NCBI RefSeq assembly: GCF_009730915.1
Contig: NC_052479.1
Coordinates: forward strand, 11,591,815 to 11,655,814
Direction: 5' to 3'
From: Dioscorea cayenensis subsp. rotundata
Taxonomy: Eukaryota > Streptophyta > Magnoliopsida > Dioscoreales > Dioscoreaceae
Length of the DNA stretch: 64,000 nt
A program made the translations under genes and the position numbers. The number at the start of each line of letters is the position of its first letter. Position 1 is the stretch's first letter. Of this stretch, positions 34,574 through 47,811 are shown one piece after another. The notes under the pieces are model-generated. The model saw nothing but the letters and a program-made list of their open reading frames with translations. It was not told where the DNA came from and made no database searches.

Positions 34574-35669
34574 TCCGAGGTGGATGCTGTGATGGTTCTA
34601 GGGTTTTTTCTGTTGTTTTTGTATTGGTGCTATCTTTGATGGTATTGTAGGGAATTATGTACAGCAGATGTTTTGATGGGATTTACATTGTGTGATTATG
34701 TGGCGAATTGTTGAAGTGCTCTTGTGAGCACCTTGTGCCTATGCTAAGAGTGCGTGGGTCATTAATTGTGTGAAGAAAAAGTCACTGAAAGCGTGCAAAG
34801 TCATGGCATTGAGCTTTTCATACTACATACTCGTCTCACTCACTGTTGCCGAATTTTCCAGATGAGGAAGGTTGTGAGCAGTGGAGGCTAGCATCGAATG
34901 AAAGACATTCTTCAGGTCACCCGGAGTTTATGGAAGGTTGTGGAAGATAGTATAAAAGAAGGAGGAGAATGAAAGAGGAAAAAGATTTGGAGAATGATGC
35001 AAAAGCCTATTCTTGTTGAAGTCAAAGATGAGACTATTCTTCACAAGATAGTGAGATTTGAAACAAAGGAAATAGGGATCATATTAAAAATGAGAATCAA
35101 TGTATTTCTCGAATTATTTCAGTATGATAGCAAACATTAAGGCAAAAGTTTGATTTATCACAGATGAAAGAAAGAAGAGTTAGTGCAACATTATTTTACT
35201 AGAGTTTTGGTTGTTGTTAATCAAATTAAAGGTATGGGCAGTGAATTAATGGAAGTTGATGTGTTGTTGAAAGTTATGAGAAGTTTATCTTCAAGATTTC
35301 GTGTATGTCAGAATATCAATTGAAGCAAGATACATTGCTACAATGATTTTAGATGAATTGAATAGTGCTCACAAGCTCATGAAGCTAGATATAATCGCTT
35401 TGAGAAGCATGAAGATAGAACCTTTGTAATTCAAGGAGAAACAAGAGGTGGTAGAAAATGTGCAAAGAGGAAGAATTAGAGGTTTCAAAAGAAAGAGGAA
35501 TTGATGGCAGTCGGAGAGGGAGTGATTACATTGATCAAAGGCAAGGTGGTCAAAGACAACAATTTACTCTGGATTAATACAGTAGAGAGGTAGAGTTGGT
35601 TCAAGGCCATTGAAGATTTAAGAGGTTAGAGACATCAGTGGACGAGATATTAAATAGAGGAGGTCTAAG

Positions 35670-36060
35670 TAATATACAATGCTTTAATTGTAAGAAATAT
35701 GGCCATACTCATTCACATTGTTGGTCTCAAAATAGAAAAAGGTAAAGTTCTAATGATTAAGAGGAGGAAAATTCTGGTGAATATGGTAATATGTTCATTG
35801 TACATGAAGGGGAAGATAGTGGCTTTTCTATTTGGTTATTAGATAGTGGATGCTCAAATCATATGACATATAGAAAGGATTTGTTTTATAGTTTGGATGA
35901 ATCAATTAGGCATACTGTGAAATTGCGTAATGATAAAGAAGTTAAGGTGCTAGGAAGAGGCTCAGTAATGATTAGAACACAAGGAGGAATTAATAAACTG
36001 ATACATAATGTTAAATATTTTCCACAGTTAACTCATAATTTATTGAGTACGGGTAGTTAA
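35670..36060 (+). pseudogene. Copia gag zinc knuckle and protease
   Basis: About 35677-35745 encodes IQCFNCKKYGHTHSHCWSQN, a CCHC zinc knuckle. The open segment 35791-36060 encodes WLLDSGCSNHMT, the aspartic-protease D-S-G motif, followed by a typical VKYFPQLTHNLLSTGS end. A TAA at about 35758 lies between knuckle and protease in frame. Confidence 0.85.
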
Positions 36061-36229
36061 AAGCATGTGGATATGATGTTGTGTTTAAAAAGAATTAGTG
36101 CGAGAATTGTGAATGCTACTGGGTGATTGAGTGTTGATGTTTTCGAAAGAAAGTAGTAACAATATGTATCCTATAGAATTTTCCTCAAGTTCGAGCAAGT
36201 GAATTTGGTTATTAGAGAAATTTTCTTTA

Positions 36230-36900
36230 CTATGGCATAAAAGATATGGGCATTTACATTTTCCAAGGGTTGAAAGTCTTAAATTAGTAGAAGCATTTAT
36301 TTGGTATGCACCAAGGTAGAAGCCGATGAGTTACTGTGAGATTGTGTGTATGGCAAACAAACCAGACTACCATTCTCATCTGGCAGATCATGGAGGACAA
36401 AGAAAAAATTGCATCTTGTGCATGCAGATGTTTGTGGACCAATGCAAATAGAATCACATGGTGGCGGTAAGTATGTTATTTGTTGGATGACTTCAAAAAT
36501 GGAGTTGGGTGTATCTACTCAAGTACAAATATGAGGTGTATGATCGAGCAATTCTGGCACTTTGTTGAGAGGCAGGTCAGCCCGAAAATTAGAAAATTCT
36601 TAGAATAGATGGGGTGGAGAATTTGTTTCTAAAGAATTTGCTAAGTTTTACTTAGATCTTGGAATTAAACATGGATTAACTGTTCTTATACTCGTGGGAA
36701 TCGAGGTTGGTAGGGAGGAAAAATGGAACTCTTGTTGAAAGAGCTGAAGTATGTAAATTCCGACTGATTTGCCAAATAACTCTACGGGGCGGGAAACGGT
36801 GTTAGTGCAGCATATCTTTCCTAATATTTCTCTTACGAGGCATCATTGAGATAGAGCATATGAGGCTTGGTTTGATGTTAAACCAAAAGTGAATCATTTA
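36230..36900 (+). pseudogene. Copia integrase remnant
   Basis: The segment 36346-36534 encodes GKQTRLPF and KLHLVHADVCGPMQIESHGG, the junction of the pre-integrase zinc region and the integrase core. Further downstream, broken frames give fragments of the core up to about 36900. Short indels have destroyed the catalytic D-D-E layout. Confidence 0.75.
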
Positions 36901-37333
36901 AGAGTGTTTAGCGTATAGCATACACACATTTGCACCTGTCGAGAATTCCCACGAGAAGCTAGATAGAAGGGGCTTTCAAAGAGGCATTTTGTTGGTTATT
37001 GTACTAATGCCTAGCAGGTGCAGAGTTGTAGACGAGAATCTAAGAAGCTTGTGATTGGTAGAGATGTGAGGAAATTCTGCGAAACTGATTTTGTGCAGGT
37101 GGAGATGAAAAGTAGAGTTTCTACTGAGGCAGTCTGTGTTACACGACATGAGAATAGCATTGAAAGTCTACGAGGGATGGGTGAAGGCGAGGCATTTAGA
37201 GGTTAAATTGTAGGAAATGGCAGAAAGTGGTATTGGCCATATGCGGCGTGGTAGTTCTGGAAATGGGCAATCGGGAACATTTGGTGAGATCAAGGGTTGT
37301 TGAATCACACCTATCACGGAGGGTTAGAACACA

Positions 37334-38340
37334 TTGAAAGAAATTTATGAAGGTTGTACTTTTGCATTGTGTTATTCACTGATACTAGAAACATGTGAAG
37401 AAGTGAGTGAAATCGATTACGTGGAAGAAACAATGGGAGATGAAATAAAAGCTATAGAGAAGAATAAAACTTGGGCTTTGTGTGACCTACCCGTAGATAG
37501 AAAAGCTATTGGTGTGAAGTGGGTGTACAGAACCAAATATACACCAAATGGTGAAGTTGAGAGTTATAAGGCCAAACTTGTTGCAAAAGAAATTCTTAGG
37601 AATATGGGGTTGATTATAGGAAGTGTTTGCTCTAGTAAGAATGGATACAATCAGGATGATCTTGACTTGGTTCTCAAAGAAGGTGCCCAATTTACCAATT
37701 AGATGTAAAATCTTTGAATGGTAAAATTAAAGAAGAGGTGTAGGTGTCTCAAACCAAAGGTTAAGCAAGCTAAAGAAGGTCAAGTATACAAGCTGTTTAA
37801 AGCTTTATATGGACTGAAACAAGCCCAAGGGCATGGTATGAAAGGGTAGATGCTTGGTTTATTTCACAAGGGTCTCATAGAAGTCCGATAAAACACACTA
37901 TATAAGAACTGGAAAATCTACTTCTAGATATCATATGTATTATGGGATGATTTAATCCTTGTCAATCAACAGTAGAAGCGTAAAGCAATTTAAAGAGGCT
38001 ATGAAGAGTGATTTTGATATGAATAACTTGGGTTTGATGAAATACTTCTTGGGTTTGGAAATAAGTCAGAGTGAATATGGTATGTATCTCAAAAGAAGCT
38101 AAAGATTTATTGAGACAGTTTGGTATGCAAGGTCGCAAGCCGTGTGGGGTTACAATGAGCCAAAGCACAAAATTATAAAGTTGAATGAAGATGCATAGAG
38201 AACTAATGCAACTATTTATAGAAGTCTAATTCGTAAGCTCTTATATTTGACTCACACTAGGCCTAATTTAGTATATGCTATCAATTTACTTTCTAGACAT
38301 ATGGCTCAACCTACTAAAATTATGTTTTGGGGTTGCTAAA
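37334..38340 (+). pseudogene. Copia reverse transcriptase remnant
   Basis: The segment 37334-37702 encodes IEKNKTWALCDLPVDRKAIG, VKWVYRTKYTPNGEVESYKA and KLVAKE, the start of RVT_2. After stops come LDVK (about 37702), LYGLKQA (about 37806), a damaged YVDD region (about 37940) and DMNNLGLMKYFLGLEISQSE (about 38020-38080). The 3' part ends in PNLVYAINLLSRHMAQPTK-like sequence near 38270-38320, where the deletion to the LTR occurs. Confidence 0.82.
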
Positions 38341-38378
38341 GCTCCTCATGAACTCTAGTTCCTATGTAGTGATTATCA

Positions 38379-41300
38379 ATAACTTGATATGAACATATTT
38401 GAATGGTAGCTAAGAGAGTACGCCGCCAATGAGAAGCATCCGATGTGTCGTTGGAGATGGAGGTTCCTTCAAGTTGAACAATGGCTTGGCTAAGGTTCTA
38501 TACTATTCTTTATCAACACTTGTTAATCAAATCAACCTCTTCTTCTATTAGATGATATTGTTAAATTGTTGAGGTGGAAACCATGTTCATAAATAATACC
38601 TTATTACAATTTTGTTTTTACTATCAACTTTTGTGAAAATTTAATTCACCCAAATGTTCTAATTAAAAAAGCATAAGTTGTAATGAATGTGGTGGCATGA
38701 TGAGGTCCGTGAATAGACTTGGGAGCTTTATGCATAGGATGGACGAGGGCCACTTTTCCTCTTATATCAAACTCAAGACAAATGGCAAGAGGAACTTTGT
38801 TGTAGTTGATGTTAAATTGGGTTTTCTGAATAAATACTATTTATTTCCAAAAGAAGGAGTGGAGAATTTAGTTTTTAAAAAATCATTTTATGATGAGATA
38901 AATAAAATGAACACCTTGTAAAAGTCATAGCAAAAATACCTATCCCGAAGCAATAAAAATGCTCATCGACAATGGCTAAATTTGTTTAAGGTGACAAGAT
39001 TATCTCAAAATGACAATGAGACATGATGATGTGACTGAGGTGGCATAGACAATATTATATATATATATATATATATGTTATATGCTCACATATAATGATG
39101 TAATAAAAAATATATATATATATATATAAATCAAGTAATGATTTATAATTTGCAATCTTTCATTTGTACCTTCGTCTATTAACTGTGAGTTTCCTGGTCA
39201 GAAATTGGGGCATTAATAATAGAGCTTGCCCATATTAGGAAGAAGAGTCCACAATAAAATAAATAAATAATATCGATTCGATATATCCTCATGGTGTCTT
39301 TCATTGACACGACAACCAAGGTGAGTATTTTCAATCCCGCTGTTGATATGTGGTAGACCACTTTTCTTAATTACCATCTGATAGAGCAATTTGAATGCAA
39401 TTGCTAATAGGTCATGCTAGTAGTTTGACCTAGAAATATGAACATGGTGCTCGAGGGGGTTACCGAGTATAGCATAATGGCTCTAATTTAACTATGTAAA
39501 TCTTCTAGACTAGGTGCATTTGAGGAAGATAAAGAAAATTTTGCCGAGCATACTCCTATCAGACCCATTAGATCTTTCCAATATGTCTTCCTAGTACAAG
39601 AGATTCTCATGGATAGAGGTGGTTATCCTTGAATTGGTGTTTAGTAGCCTCTTGTTTGAAAAATAATATGGTTTATCTTGGTTTTGACTTTGGCTATTTT
39701 GTAGATCAAATTATTGTGGAAGAGTTTGATGGAATAAACAATTTGCTAGGTTTGGCTTCTAGTTATATTTTCCTTCTAAGAAAATAAATTAAGATAAACA
39801 TTTTGTGACTTAGTGATCATGCAATTTTTATTCCTTGTGTTATTGTGTTTGAGGTATTTCATGATCATTGTGTAAATGGGATCAATGGGACTTCCTTCAC
39901 AATCTTCCTAATACTATTGAGGTCCTCGACTACACATTATGAATTTGGAAACAACTTTTAGATCTAAAGGTCATTTTCATTTTTTAGCTTTTCCAAAGAT
40001 TTATACGCTATCTTCAAGGGTTTTGATAAATGATTAACATAATTATTTGTGTCATAGCTATTATTGATAATCTTTGGGAGAGTGCTAATCGATGGAAGTC
40101 TTAATGCCCGAGTGTTAGATCTCATAGAAAGATTAATGCCTAGTATTTTGTGTTCATCTTTAGTTAATAATCACAATTTCTTGTTCATTTGTTTTACTAC
40201 ATTACACTTTATCATTTTCCCTAACTTAATACGCAAATTTTCCAATTGACAAATAAGCCCATTTTAACAAGGAATGTTCAACTTTAATTACAATGTATTA
40301 TTTCCTCGGGGTTAATAAATGCTGTGACTTAATGTATAAAGGGATTTTATCCATCACAGGATCTCACTTTATTTTCTTGTGGGCTTCTTGCTCTCAAATT
40401 CATGCCTGCAGTAGATTAGCTTTGCCAGTGCACATTATTATTCTCCAGTTACAATGCATTTATACAATCCACCTTATTTGACAATTGTATGTATGTATGT
40501 CTATACTCATCCCAGTGTTAAGTTGCGGATGCTTCACAAGGATCCATATGGGACTTGCATGTATAAAAGACATAATTCATCACACATGTCACTATTGACT
40601 CATACATCTGTGCTGTGCTTGAGGGATTGTAAATATCATTAATCTAGTCTTCTAAATCTTTTATTTAAGTTGATTTATTACCAAGATTTGAGATGAGGAT
40701 CGCTTGAGAGAATTTATAGCCATAAGGATAAATGCTAGATTCCTAAAGTGCTCATCAGTATGCATGTTTGACGGATAAATTGTGAGTTGTTAGCCATGAG
40801 ACTTGTTCTTTATATTAGATAATCTTTGGACTACATGTGTTTTGTTATTTAGCTCTTAAAATAATTTTGCTTGTTAGATGATGGAGTTGAATCAATTAAT
40901 AGCCAACAGAAGCCTATAATGACTATATCTTGTGAAGCTGATTCGAGAAGCTACTACTGCATGATAAATATCCTTCAAGCAGTATTATTTTGTTGTATGG
41001 ACATGGCAATAGAATTTGTGCCTTTAAAGCGGTCGATTACATCATCCTTCCCACATTGATTTTTAATTGTTCATATCGAGTTTGTTTCTTACATTGTAAT
41101 GACATACTTCTTGTTTGCAGTTGTGATTACAAGGTTGTTTCAACTGGGCAACAATGCTTTCTATGGGAATAACTACATTCAGGTTATATGTCCATTCTAT
41201 AATACCAATACTTGTCAATGTGATGTGTAGGCAGGATGTTTTTGTGTTATGTGGTGGGATCCTTGGCCTAATCTGCTGAAGCTATCTACCCTGCTGGTAC

Positions 41301-44300
41301 ATTTTCACGCACATGGAAGTGTAATACTTCCCTTGAGGGTTTGTTGATCCACAAGGACCCACTTATTCTCATTTCAAATATAAAGGAAGGGATATGGAAG
41401 TGGAGTAACTCTACTATTTCCTGGTAACTTTGCTTCTTCGATGCGTAAGTGCAAGGGGCTTTTGTCCGCTGCTTTGAGTTGAGCTGAAGGTTGAGTCTTT
41501 GGTGCTTACATTGCGGGGTGGCGCAAGTTTAGAAGTGGTAATGAAGAGGATGTAAAGTGTATAAAACACACGCCACTGAGTTATTTCCCAAAATAGGGCG
41601 TGATGAGATTCCTCTGCTGTGCCAGGAATGCGAACATAGATGCAAGTTAATGCCAATTAGTTGGGAGAGGTTTACTAATTTTTAGATGTTTCAACATGTT
41701 TATGTCACAAAACTAAGACATATATGAAGCAAGCTTTGTGGGAAGAAGACATAGATGCAAGTTTATATCACAGTAATTTAGAGAACTTAATAGATCTTGG
41801 TGGGAGTGACCAAAAGCAATATGGAATGATGGGTGACACTTTTGTGGTTGTAACTTTCAAACATGATATACAAGGATCCTTGAAGATAATTAGAGGATCA
41901 TGTGCAATCATTTTCATGTATTAGTGATCCATATAGTTTAAGTGGTAAAATTTCAATTAAATTTGATTGTGCTTATTTGTTCAAATTTTCATAATGCCTG
42001 ATGACAATATGGCTGGAATATTTCACCCTCTCAAGGCTCGTGGCTTCTTATTTTTAATGTCTGCCCTTGTGTATGAATTGGTAAGGTTTTTCCTGGTATC
42101 TTGTGTCTTGTACTATGTTCCAATGTCATGGTATAAGTTAAAATTACCGATTATTATTCGCATGGGTATCACAATCTTAAATGTCTATACAAAATCATAT
42201 GCTTTTAGATATGCATCGTTACTAAATCTCAATTTGACCTTTAGATGCTTTTCTATTGTCACCTTGCAGGCTTTTGATTTATTGTTTCTTTATTCTTAGT
42301 GAATGATGTATTACACATTCCATTTCTAATAGTAATCATAAAGTGGATGTACTTGAAGTTAATCATTTTACGAGTTCAAGCAAAATTATCCTAGTTGGAA
42401 AATGTTATCCTCTCTACTGACATATGAGGGTTTAAAGTTGCCATATGTTGGAAGTTTCATACTATTATTACATTCACTAACTTGGCTGAGTGGAAGAATT
42501 CTAAAATGATAAACATTTCTTCAGGTGCTGTCCTTTAATGTGGTGTTGAGTATGTTGTCTATTTGAGTAAAATTCATTGCGAGTTGCAAAAGGAAAAGAT
42601 TGGACTCCCCAGACGGTTGTGTTGCGAGTTGCATTAAGTTGACACATTTCTTGAAGAGCGACTAAATATGGGGCTCCATTTTATTCTGCTTTGAGGAAGG
42701 CCTAAAATAATTATTTTTGAATTCCTCTTATGCTTGTACTTTCCTTTTATCAAGATTTTTAGTGGAAATAGAAGATGAAAAATAGTGTTTTGACCTTTTA
42801 TTAAGACCAAACATGCTTTGAACCTCTTGCCAATCTGGATGGTTTTGGCGATTGATCCATCATAAGAAAGACTATAAATTTGGATGTGGTTTTGTGACGG
42901 GTTGGAGAATAAGGCCAACGGTGAATTTATTTTTGAAGTTGAAGGTTATAGCTTATTATTGGAACAAGTTGGTTGAGCATTGTTGCGTAATATTCTAACA
43001 ATCCTTTTTATTATAATTTCAAAAGAGAATTGAGTTTGAATTTTCTCAACTAAATCAAAATATATTCAATTGATTGCTTTCAACATTCATCTTTCTATTT
43101 TAGGAAATCATAAGGCAAATGATTCTTTAGTTCATCAAGTCATATTCATCATAAGTAAATCCTTCTCGTTACATTTTTAATTTTCAGAGTTGGTTTATCT
43201 TTTTATTACTAAGAAAAAGAAAAAGACTCTTTCCAGCAACAACAGAAATATTTGGAGTCGCATCTTCAGAAACTCTGCAATGTGATGGTTTTGATCAAAA
43301 GTAGCAACCCATGGTCAGGGGTGGGAGACGCAAGCATCACGGACTTTTCGCTCTCGTCTTCGACCTTGAAAACTTCTGTATGCCAATTGATGTGGTTTTT
43401 ACATAACTAGGATGAACACGATTAATAGCATTCGGTTGTACTTCTTGGCCAAAACCCTTGTGTATGCATTCGGTGCAACTTTGGATATCTTTGTATGATG
43501 GTAACGTGTGTGGCTAGCCTCAAATTCAAGATTCCTTTTTCAAGTCTTCGAGGGAAGCGTCAAGCACATTTCTCAATCACCTCTTCCACTTAGGTTGTCT
43601 ATATACATTAATTCTCCTTTGGTGTGCATACCATGCAATGAGGAAACCAAATATAAAATATAATTAAGTTGATACACCAACACCCTCACTACTTCCTGCA
43701 CCAACATCATCGCAACTACCACCACCATCATTGTCGACAGTGACATCGGGTAGTCTACTCACCAAAACTCAATGGATGGCATACACCATCTAGAAAAATT
43801 TCTAGCATTCCGGATCACGGAACACGGAAAGCAGCGCAGGCGCCTTCATGGGCTGAAATCACAAGAGCTTCCAAGCCTCGATGAACTCATCTTTTTACGA
43901 TCGATAGAGCAACCCTGAAGCCCGACCGCAGTGTTGATTGATGTATTCCATGTAAATGGGGATACTAAAAATGCGAGCAAGGGTGCATTTCCAATATGCA
44001 TTGTGTGCCAAATTGTTTGGCAAAAGCTCCTACTTTTGAATACATCAAGACTACCTTGTTAGGGTCAATGGAAAGACTTGGGAAGATGGTGATCTCTAAC
44101 ATAGCAAATGGTTTCATGTTAGAAGATGTAAATCGATGAAGTAGAAACAAAAGATCATCTTTGGTGGACTTTGGACTATAAATGGGATGACTCTCCAAAT
44201 TGCCCCGTGGCAGCTATACTTTGAGCCGGTCATGACCAGACTCTCAGTAAGCGTCGTTTGGGCCTTGAAACTCCATAATCTCTCGGTTCATGTATTCTCT

Positions 44301-44630
44301 TTTTAGGGCCGGAGTTCGCTAGAGTCCTGTTTGAGATTAACCCTAGCCGAGGAATGCAGGCGGTAATTTGTAGCGGTATCCTCAAATATTTATCGACTCA
44401 CGGTGAGTTAACATTTTATGGACAACAACATAGGGGGTAGATTCTATACTCGGCCTTGAGTTAGACCTAATCCTAGGGGCAAAGTGGAAATCTTATTAGT
44501 TAAATTAGGATAAACTATAAATTCAAATATCAAATCCTTTATTCTACAAGGACTATAATCCTTAGAGAGTTTGAAATTTTGCTAATTATAAAAATTCAAA
44601 CCTCTCAACCTAAGTCCAATGTTCTACAAT
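38379..44630. other. Long stretch without a recognised gene
   Basis: AT-rich DNA with TA microsatellites at 39057-39076 and 39112-39126. An exon-like block at about 40868-41059 (preceded by TTGTTAG, encoding INSQQKPIMTISCEADSRSY) and the minus-strand block 43965-44198 have better codon composition than their surroundings. I cannot assign either to a family. Both could be further gene or transposon fragments. No promoter, RNA gene or complete open frame is supported. Confidence 0.45.
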
Positions 44631-45630
44631 NNNNNNNNNNNNNNNNNNNNNNNNNNNNNNNNNNNNNNNNNNNNNNNNNNNNNNNNNNNNNNNNNNNNNN
44701 NNNNNNNNNNNNNNNNNNNNNNNNNNNNNNNNNNNNNNNNNNNNNNNNNNNNNNNNNNNNNNNNNNNNNNNNNNNNNNNNNNNNNNNNNNNNNNNNNNNN
44801 NNNNNNNNNNNNNNNNNNNNNNNNNNNNNNNNNNNNNNNNNNNNNNNNNNNNNNNNNNNNNNNNNNNNNNNNNNNNNNNNNNNNNNNNNNNNNNNNNNNN
44901 NNNNNNNNNNNNNNNNNNNNNNNNNNNNNNNNNNNNNNNNNNNNNNNNNNNNNNNNNNNNNNNNNNNNNNNNNNNNNNNNNNNNNNNNNNNNNNNNNNNN
45001 NNNNNNNNNNNNNNNNNNNNNNNNNNNNNNNNNNNNNNNNNNNNNNNNNNNNNNNNNNNNNNNNNNNNNNNNNNNNNNNNNNNNNNNNNNNNNNNNNNNN
45101 NNNNNNNNNNNNNNNNNNNNNNNNNNNNNNNNNNNNNNNNNNNNNNNNNNNNNNNNNNNNNNNNNNNNNNNNNNNNNNNNNNNNNNNNNNNNNNNNNNNN
45201 NNNNNNNNNNNNNNNNNNNNNNNNNNNNNNNNNNNNNNNNNNNNNNNNNNNNNNNNNNNNNNNNNNNNNNNNNNNNNNNNNNNNNNNNNNNNNNNNNNNN
45301 NNNNNNNNNNNNNNNNNNNNNNNNNNNNNNNNNNNNNNNNNNNNNNNNNNNNNNNNNNNNNNNNNNNNNNNNNNNNNNNNNNNNNNNNNNNNNNNNNNNN
45401 NNNNNNNNNNNNNNNNNNNNNNNNNNNNNNNNNNNNNNNNNNNNNNNNNNNNNNNNNNNNNNNNNNNNNNNNNNNNNNNNNNNNNNNNNNNNNNNNNNNN
45501 NNNNNNNNNNNNNNNNNNNNNNNNNNNNNNNNNNNNNNNNNNNNNNNNNNNNNNNNNNNNNNNNNNNNNNNNNNNNNNNNNNNNNNNNNNNNNNNNNNNN
45601 NNNNNNNNNNNNNNNNNNNNNNNNNNNNNN
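44631..45630. other. Assembly gap (1000 N)
   Basis: Exactly 1000 undetermined bases. The round number indicates a gap of unknown true size. Open frames that appear to cross it are artefacts. Confidence 0.98.
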
Positions 45631-46290
45631 CAAGCAGAGGTTGCTGGTAAGCTTGTGGTACCATCAATTCACTTACCATTTGTTATTACTCAATCGGACA
45701 CTCTACTTAATATCTACTTATGATTTAATCCAAACCAGAATTATTACTTTGTTTCATAGAAAGTGCTTCATCCGGTAATGCACATCTCTTTTTCAATATA
45801 AATAGCTCAAATCCTTTGCACATAGGATCACCATCCACTTTTCACTGAATATTAGAATCATTTTATATATAGATTGTGACTTGCAGCTTATGTACGTGTG
45901 AAAAAAATATCATCATTGGTGTTGGCAGGCTAATCGGTAAGGCTTAACTTATGAATTTCTGGTTTTGGCCCTTTTGGGATCAATATGTACTTAGGAAGTA
46001 AATAATGGTGCCACTCATTGTGTTTGTTGTTCTTTTACAGTTCGATGCAAGCTTATTGTTCACATCTTCTTGAGCATAGAGTTTGTGGTTTAAACTTGAA
46101 TCATTAAGCCAAGGACATTATCTCAGCCGATCTCTCAGTTCTCCCTCATCGACGGCGATTGGCTACGGCGGTGATGGGGGTGTTGGTGAGAAACCTCTCT
46201 CTCTTCAGTATTCCCTTTTTAATTTCACATTTCCCTCCGGTGTTCTCCATTTTGGTTGTTCTACATCCGACGGCAGTGGTGTAGTTGGGT
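45631..46290. other. Sequence after the gap, no gene recognised
   Basis: Ordinary AT-rich sequence up to about 46080, then a more GC-rich block that may be the 5' part of the TIPIN-like first exon. No domain is recognisable upstream of about 46310. Confidence 0.4.
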
Positions 46291-46299
46291 TAGGGAGAG

Positions 46300-46634
46300 G
46301 AGTAGCTAGGGCACCGCGCACCAAAACTAAGCTCACTCCTGATCTACTTCTTTCTGAGAATGGCCTCCACTACATTCTAGGCTTTCGCACCATGGCCGTA
46401 GTCATGAGGGACTTTCAGTTGCCTCTTTAATCATGTAATTGTATTTGTTTTTGATGTGATTGTGAGAAATTTATGAGTTAATGAGAGATTTTTTTGCTTT
46501 GATTTATGGAGATTAGTGATTTAAAGAATTTGATTAACCTGTATGTTGAATGCCACTCCCGATTGATCCTGTACTACTCTTTTGATCAATTTGTGCTCAA
46601 GCTTGAGAAAGTTGACACTAGCAGGAGGGTCAAG
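46300..46634 (+). pseudogene. TIPIN/CSM3 (Swi3 domain) replication-fork protein, fragment
   Basis: The first exon part encodes RTKTKLTPDLLLSENGLHYI (about 46316-46375), the start of the Swi3 domain of TIPIN/Csm3, which with Timeless protects stalled replication forks. It then loses frame: GRSHE (GRGHE in the family, as recalled) appears one frame over near 46392, and the expected donor GT is GG. A second exon at about 46509-46634 is clean: EISDLKNLINLYVECHSRLI then LYYSFDQFVLKLEKVDTSRR, ending at a GTATGG donor. The rest of the gene is not found downstream. So it is a fragment with a small deletion/frameshift and a lost splice donor. Confidence 0.75.
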
Positions 46635-47281
46635 GTATGGGTATTTTTTTAGTCTTGTTGTTTTTTTTCTTTCCCTTGATTTTTTATGCCCTAATTTCAT
46701 AATTGCAAGTTCCTCAAAATTTTCTAGTAATGGAAGGGGCATTGGTCATTCATACGCAAGTATGTTGTAGACAATCATCAATGCTTTTGATCTTTGTTAT
46801 GTCTGAGCGGATACTTGGTTAAGACTGGCTTTATGTTGCCCTGTTTATGTTGGCATTGATGTGTTTGTTGTAATGCTTGAAATAAAATGTAATGTTTGTT
46901 AGATATATGAATTCATGGATGTTCGTAAGCAATAGGTTGATTTTTTTTTTTTATCATTAGGAAGTTCTTTTGTGTGCTGAATTAATTTGCCATTATCTTT
47001 AATTTAAAGGCCCACTAGTCCATTGCTTAATGTGTCTAGATATTCATGCATGAGCAAGTGAATCAATGGATGCATTTCTGCTTGACAGTCATTGTTGAGC
47101 AGGCCTTCTATCGCATTTTCCTAGCCTTTTTTGCCAGAATATGGCATCGTTGATGTTGTGGTCTTGCATAACTTTGATAGCTGCACTGCTGTGAAGAGCT
47201 CTCTTTGATTTTGTGTTTTTGGGGGATTGCATTCCTTGTTTTCTTTTCATTAATTTATAGAAGCATTTCTTGATTCATATA

Positions 47282-47811
47282 TATAAAATGCAATGTGGAA
47301 GGAGAGTTTGATTAGCATACACACAAGTAGTTTCAACAAGATACATAAAATGTTCTCAGTTACAAATGTTTCATTCTTAATGAAATGCAGATCTTAATTT
47401 TAGTCCCAATTAGTCTTTTTTACTTTGTTTCTAATGCTTTTGCTTTATTTTCCTTGCAGAATTTGGATTATGGCCATGTTGAGCTCAAAGAGCTTAAGGT
47501 GATCAATGCACATCCTGTTGCTTATGTTTTCTATAATTAAGTTTTCTATAAAATGCAATGTGGAAGGAGAGTTTGATTAGCATACACACAAGCAGTTTCA
47601 ACAAGATACATAAAATGTTCTCAGTTACAAATGTTTCATTCTTAATGAAATGCAGATCTTAATTTTAGTCCCAATTAGTCTTTTTTACTTTGTTTCTAAT
47701 GCTTTTGCTTTATTTTCCTTGCAGAATTTGGATTATGGCCATGTTGAGCTCAAAGAGCTTAAGGTGATCAATGCACATCCTGTTGCTTATGTTTTCTATA
47801 ATTAAGTTTGC
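47282..47811 (+). repeat. 265-bp tandem duplication, nearly identical copies
   Basis: Copy 1 (47282-47546) and copy 2 (47547-47811) differ, as far as I can see, at one base (CAAGTAGTTT versus CAAGCAGTTT). Each contains a mini-exon-like block, TTGCAG then 39 bases encoding NLDYGHVELKELK, then GTGATC. I do not recognise the peptide. The near identity points to a very recent duplication or an assembly artefact. Confidence 0.92.

Larger units (their letters stand above)
34000..38378 (+). mobile_element. Ty1/copia retrotransposon, internally deleted and degenerate
   Basis: A plus-strand copia remnant. The 5' LTR ends at 34560 (CTCATGAACTCTAGTTTCTA...GTGATTATCA), followed by a perfect primer-binding site at 34562. 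In order there are gag (to about 35750), a CCHC knuckle, protease, integrase and reverse transcriptase. At 38340-38378 only the last ~38 bp of the 3' LTR survives, fused to sequence after the RMAQPT-like RNase H region, so the end of pol and most of the 3' LTR were deleted. ATAAC follows at 38379 and also occurs at 33995-33999, which suggests but does not prove an LTR start near 34000. Frames are broken throughout. Confidence 0.82.

Noticed and set aside
33995..38383. ATAAC repeats as proof of the copia target duplication
   Set aside because: A 5-base match within a window of several hundred bases is expected by chance, and the left LTR start lacks TG; kept only as a tentative boundary.
43965..44198. 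77-codon minus-strand open frame as a gene
   Set aside because: It might be a transposon protein fragment, but I see no domain motif and the frame is closed by stops on both sides.
44579..45778. Long open frames on both strands
   Set aside because: They cross the 1000-N gap and consist almost entirely of undetermined residues.
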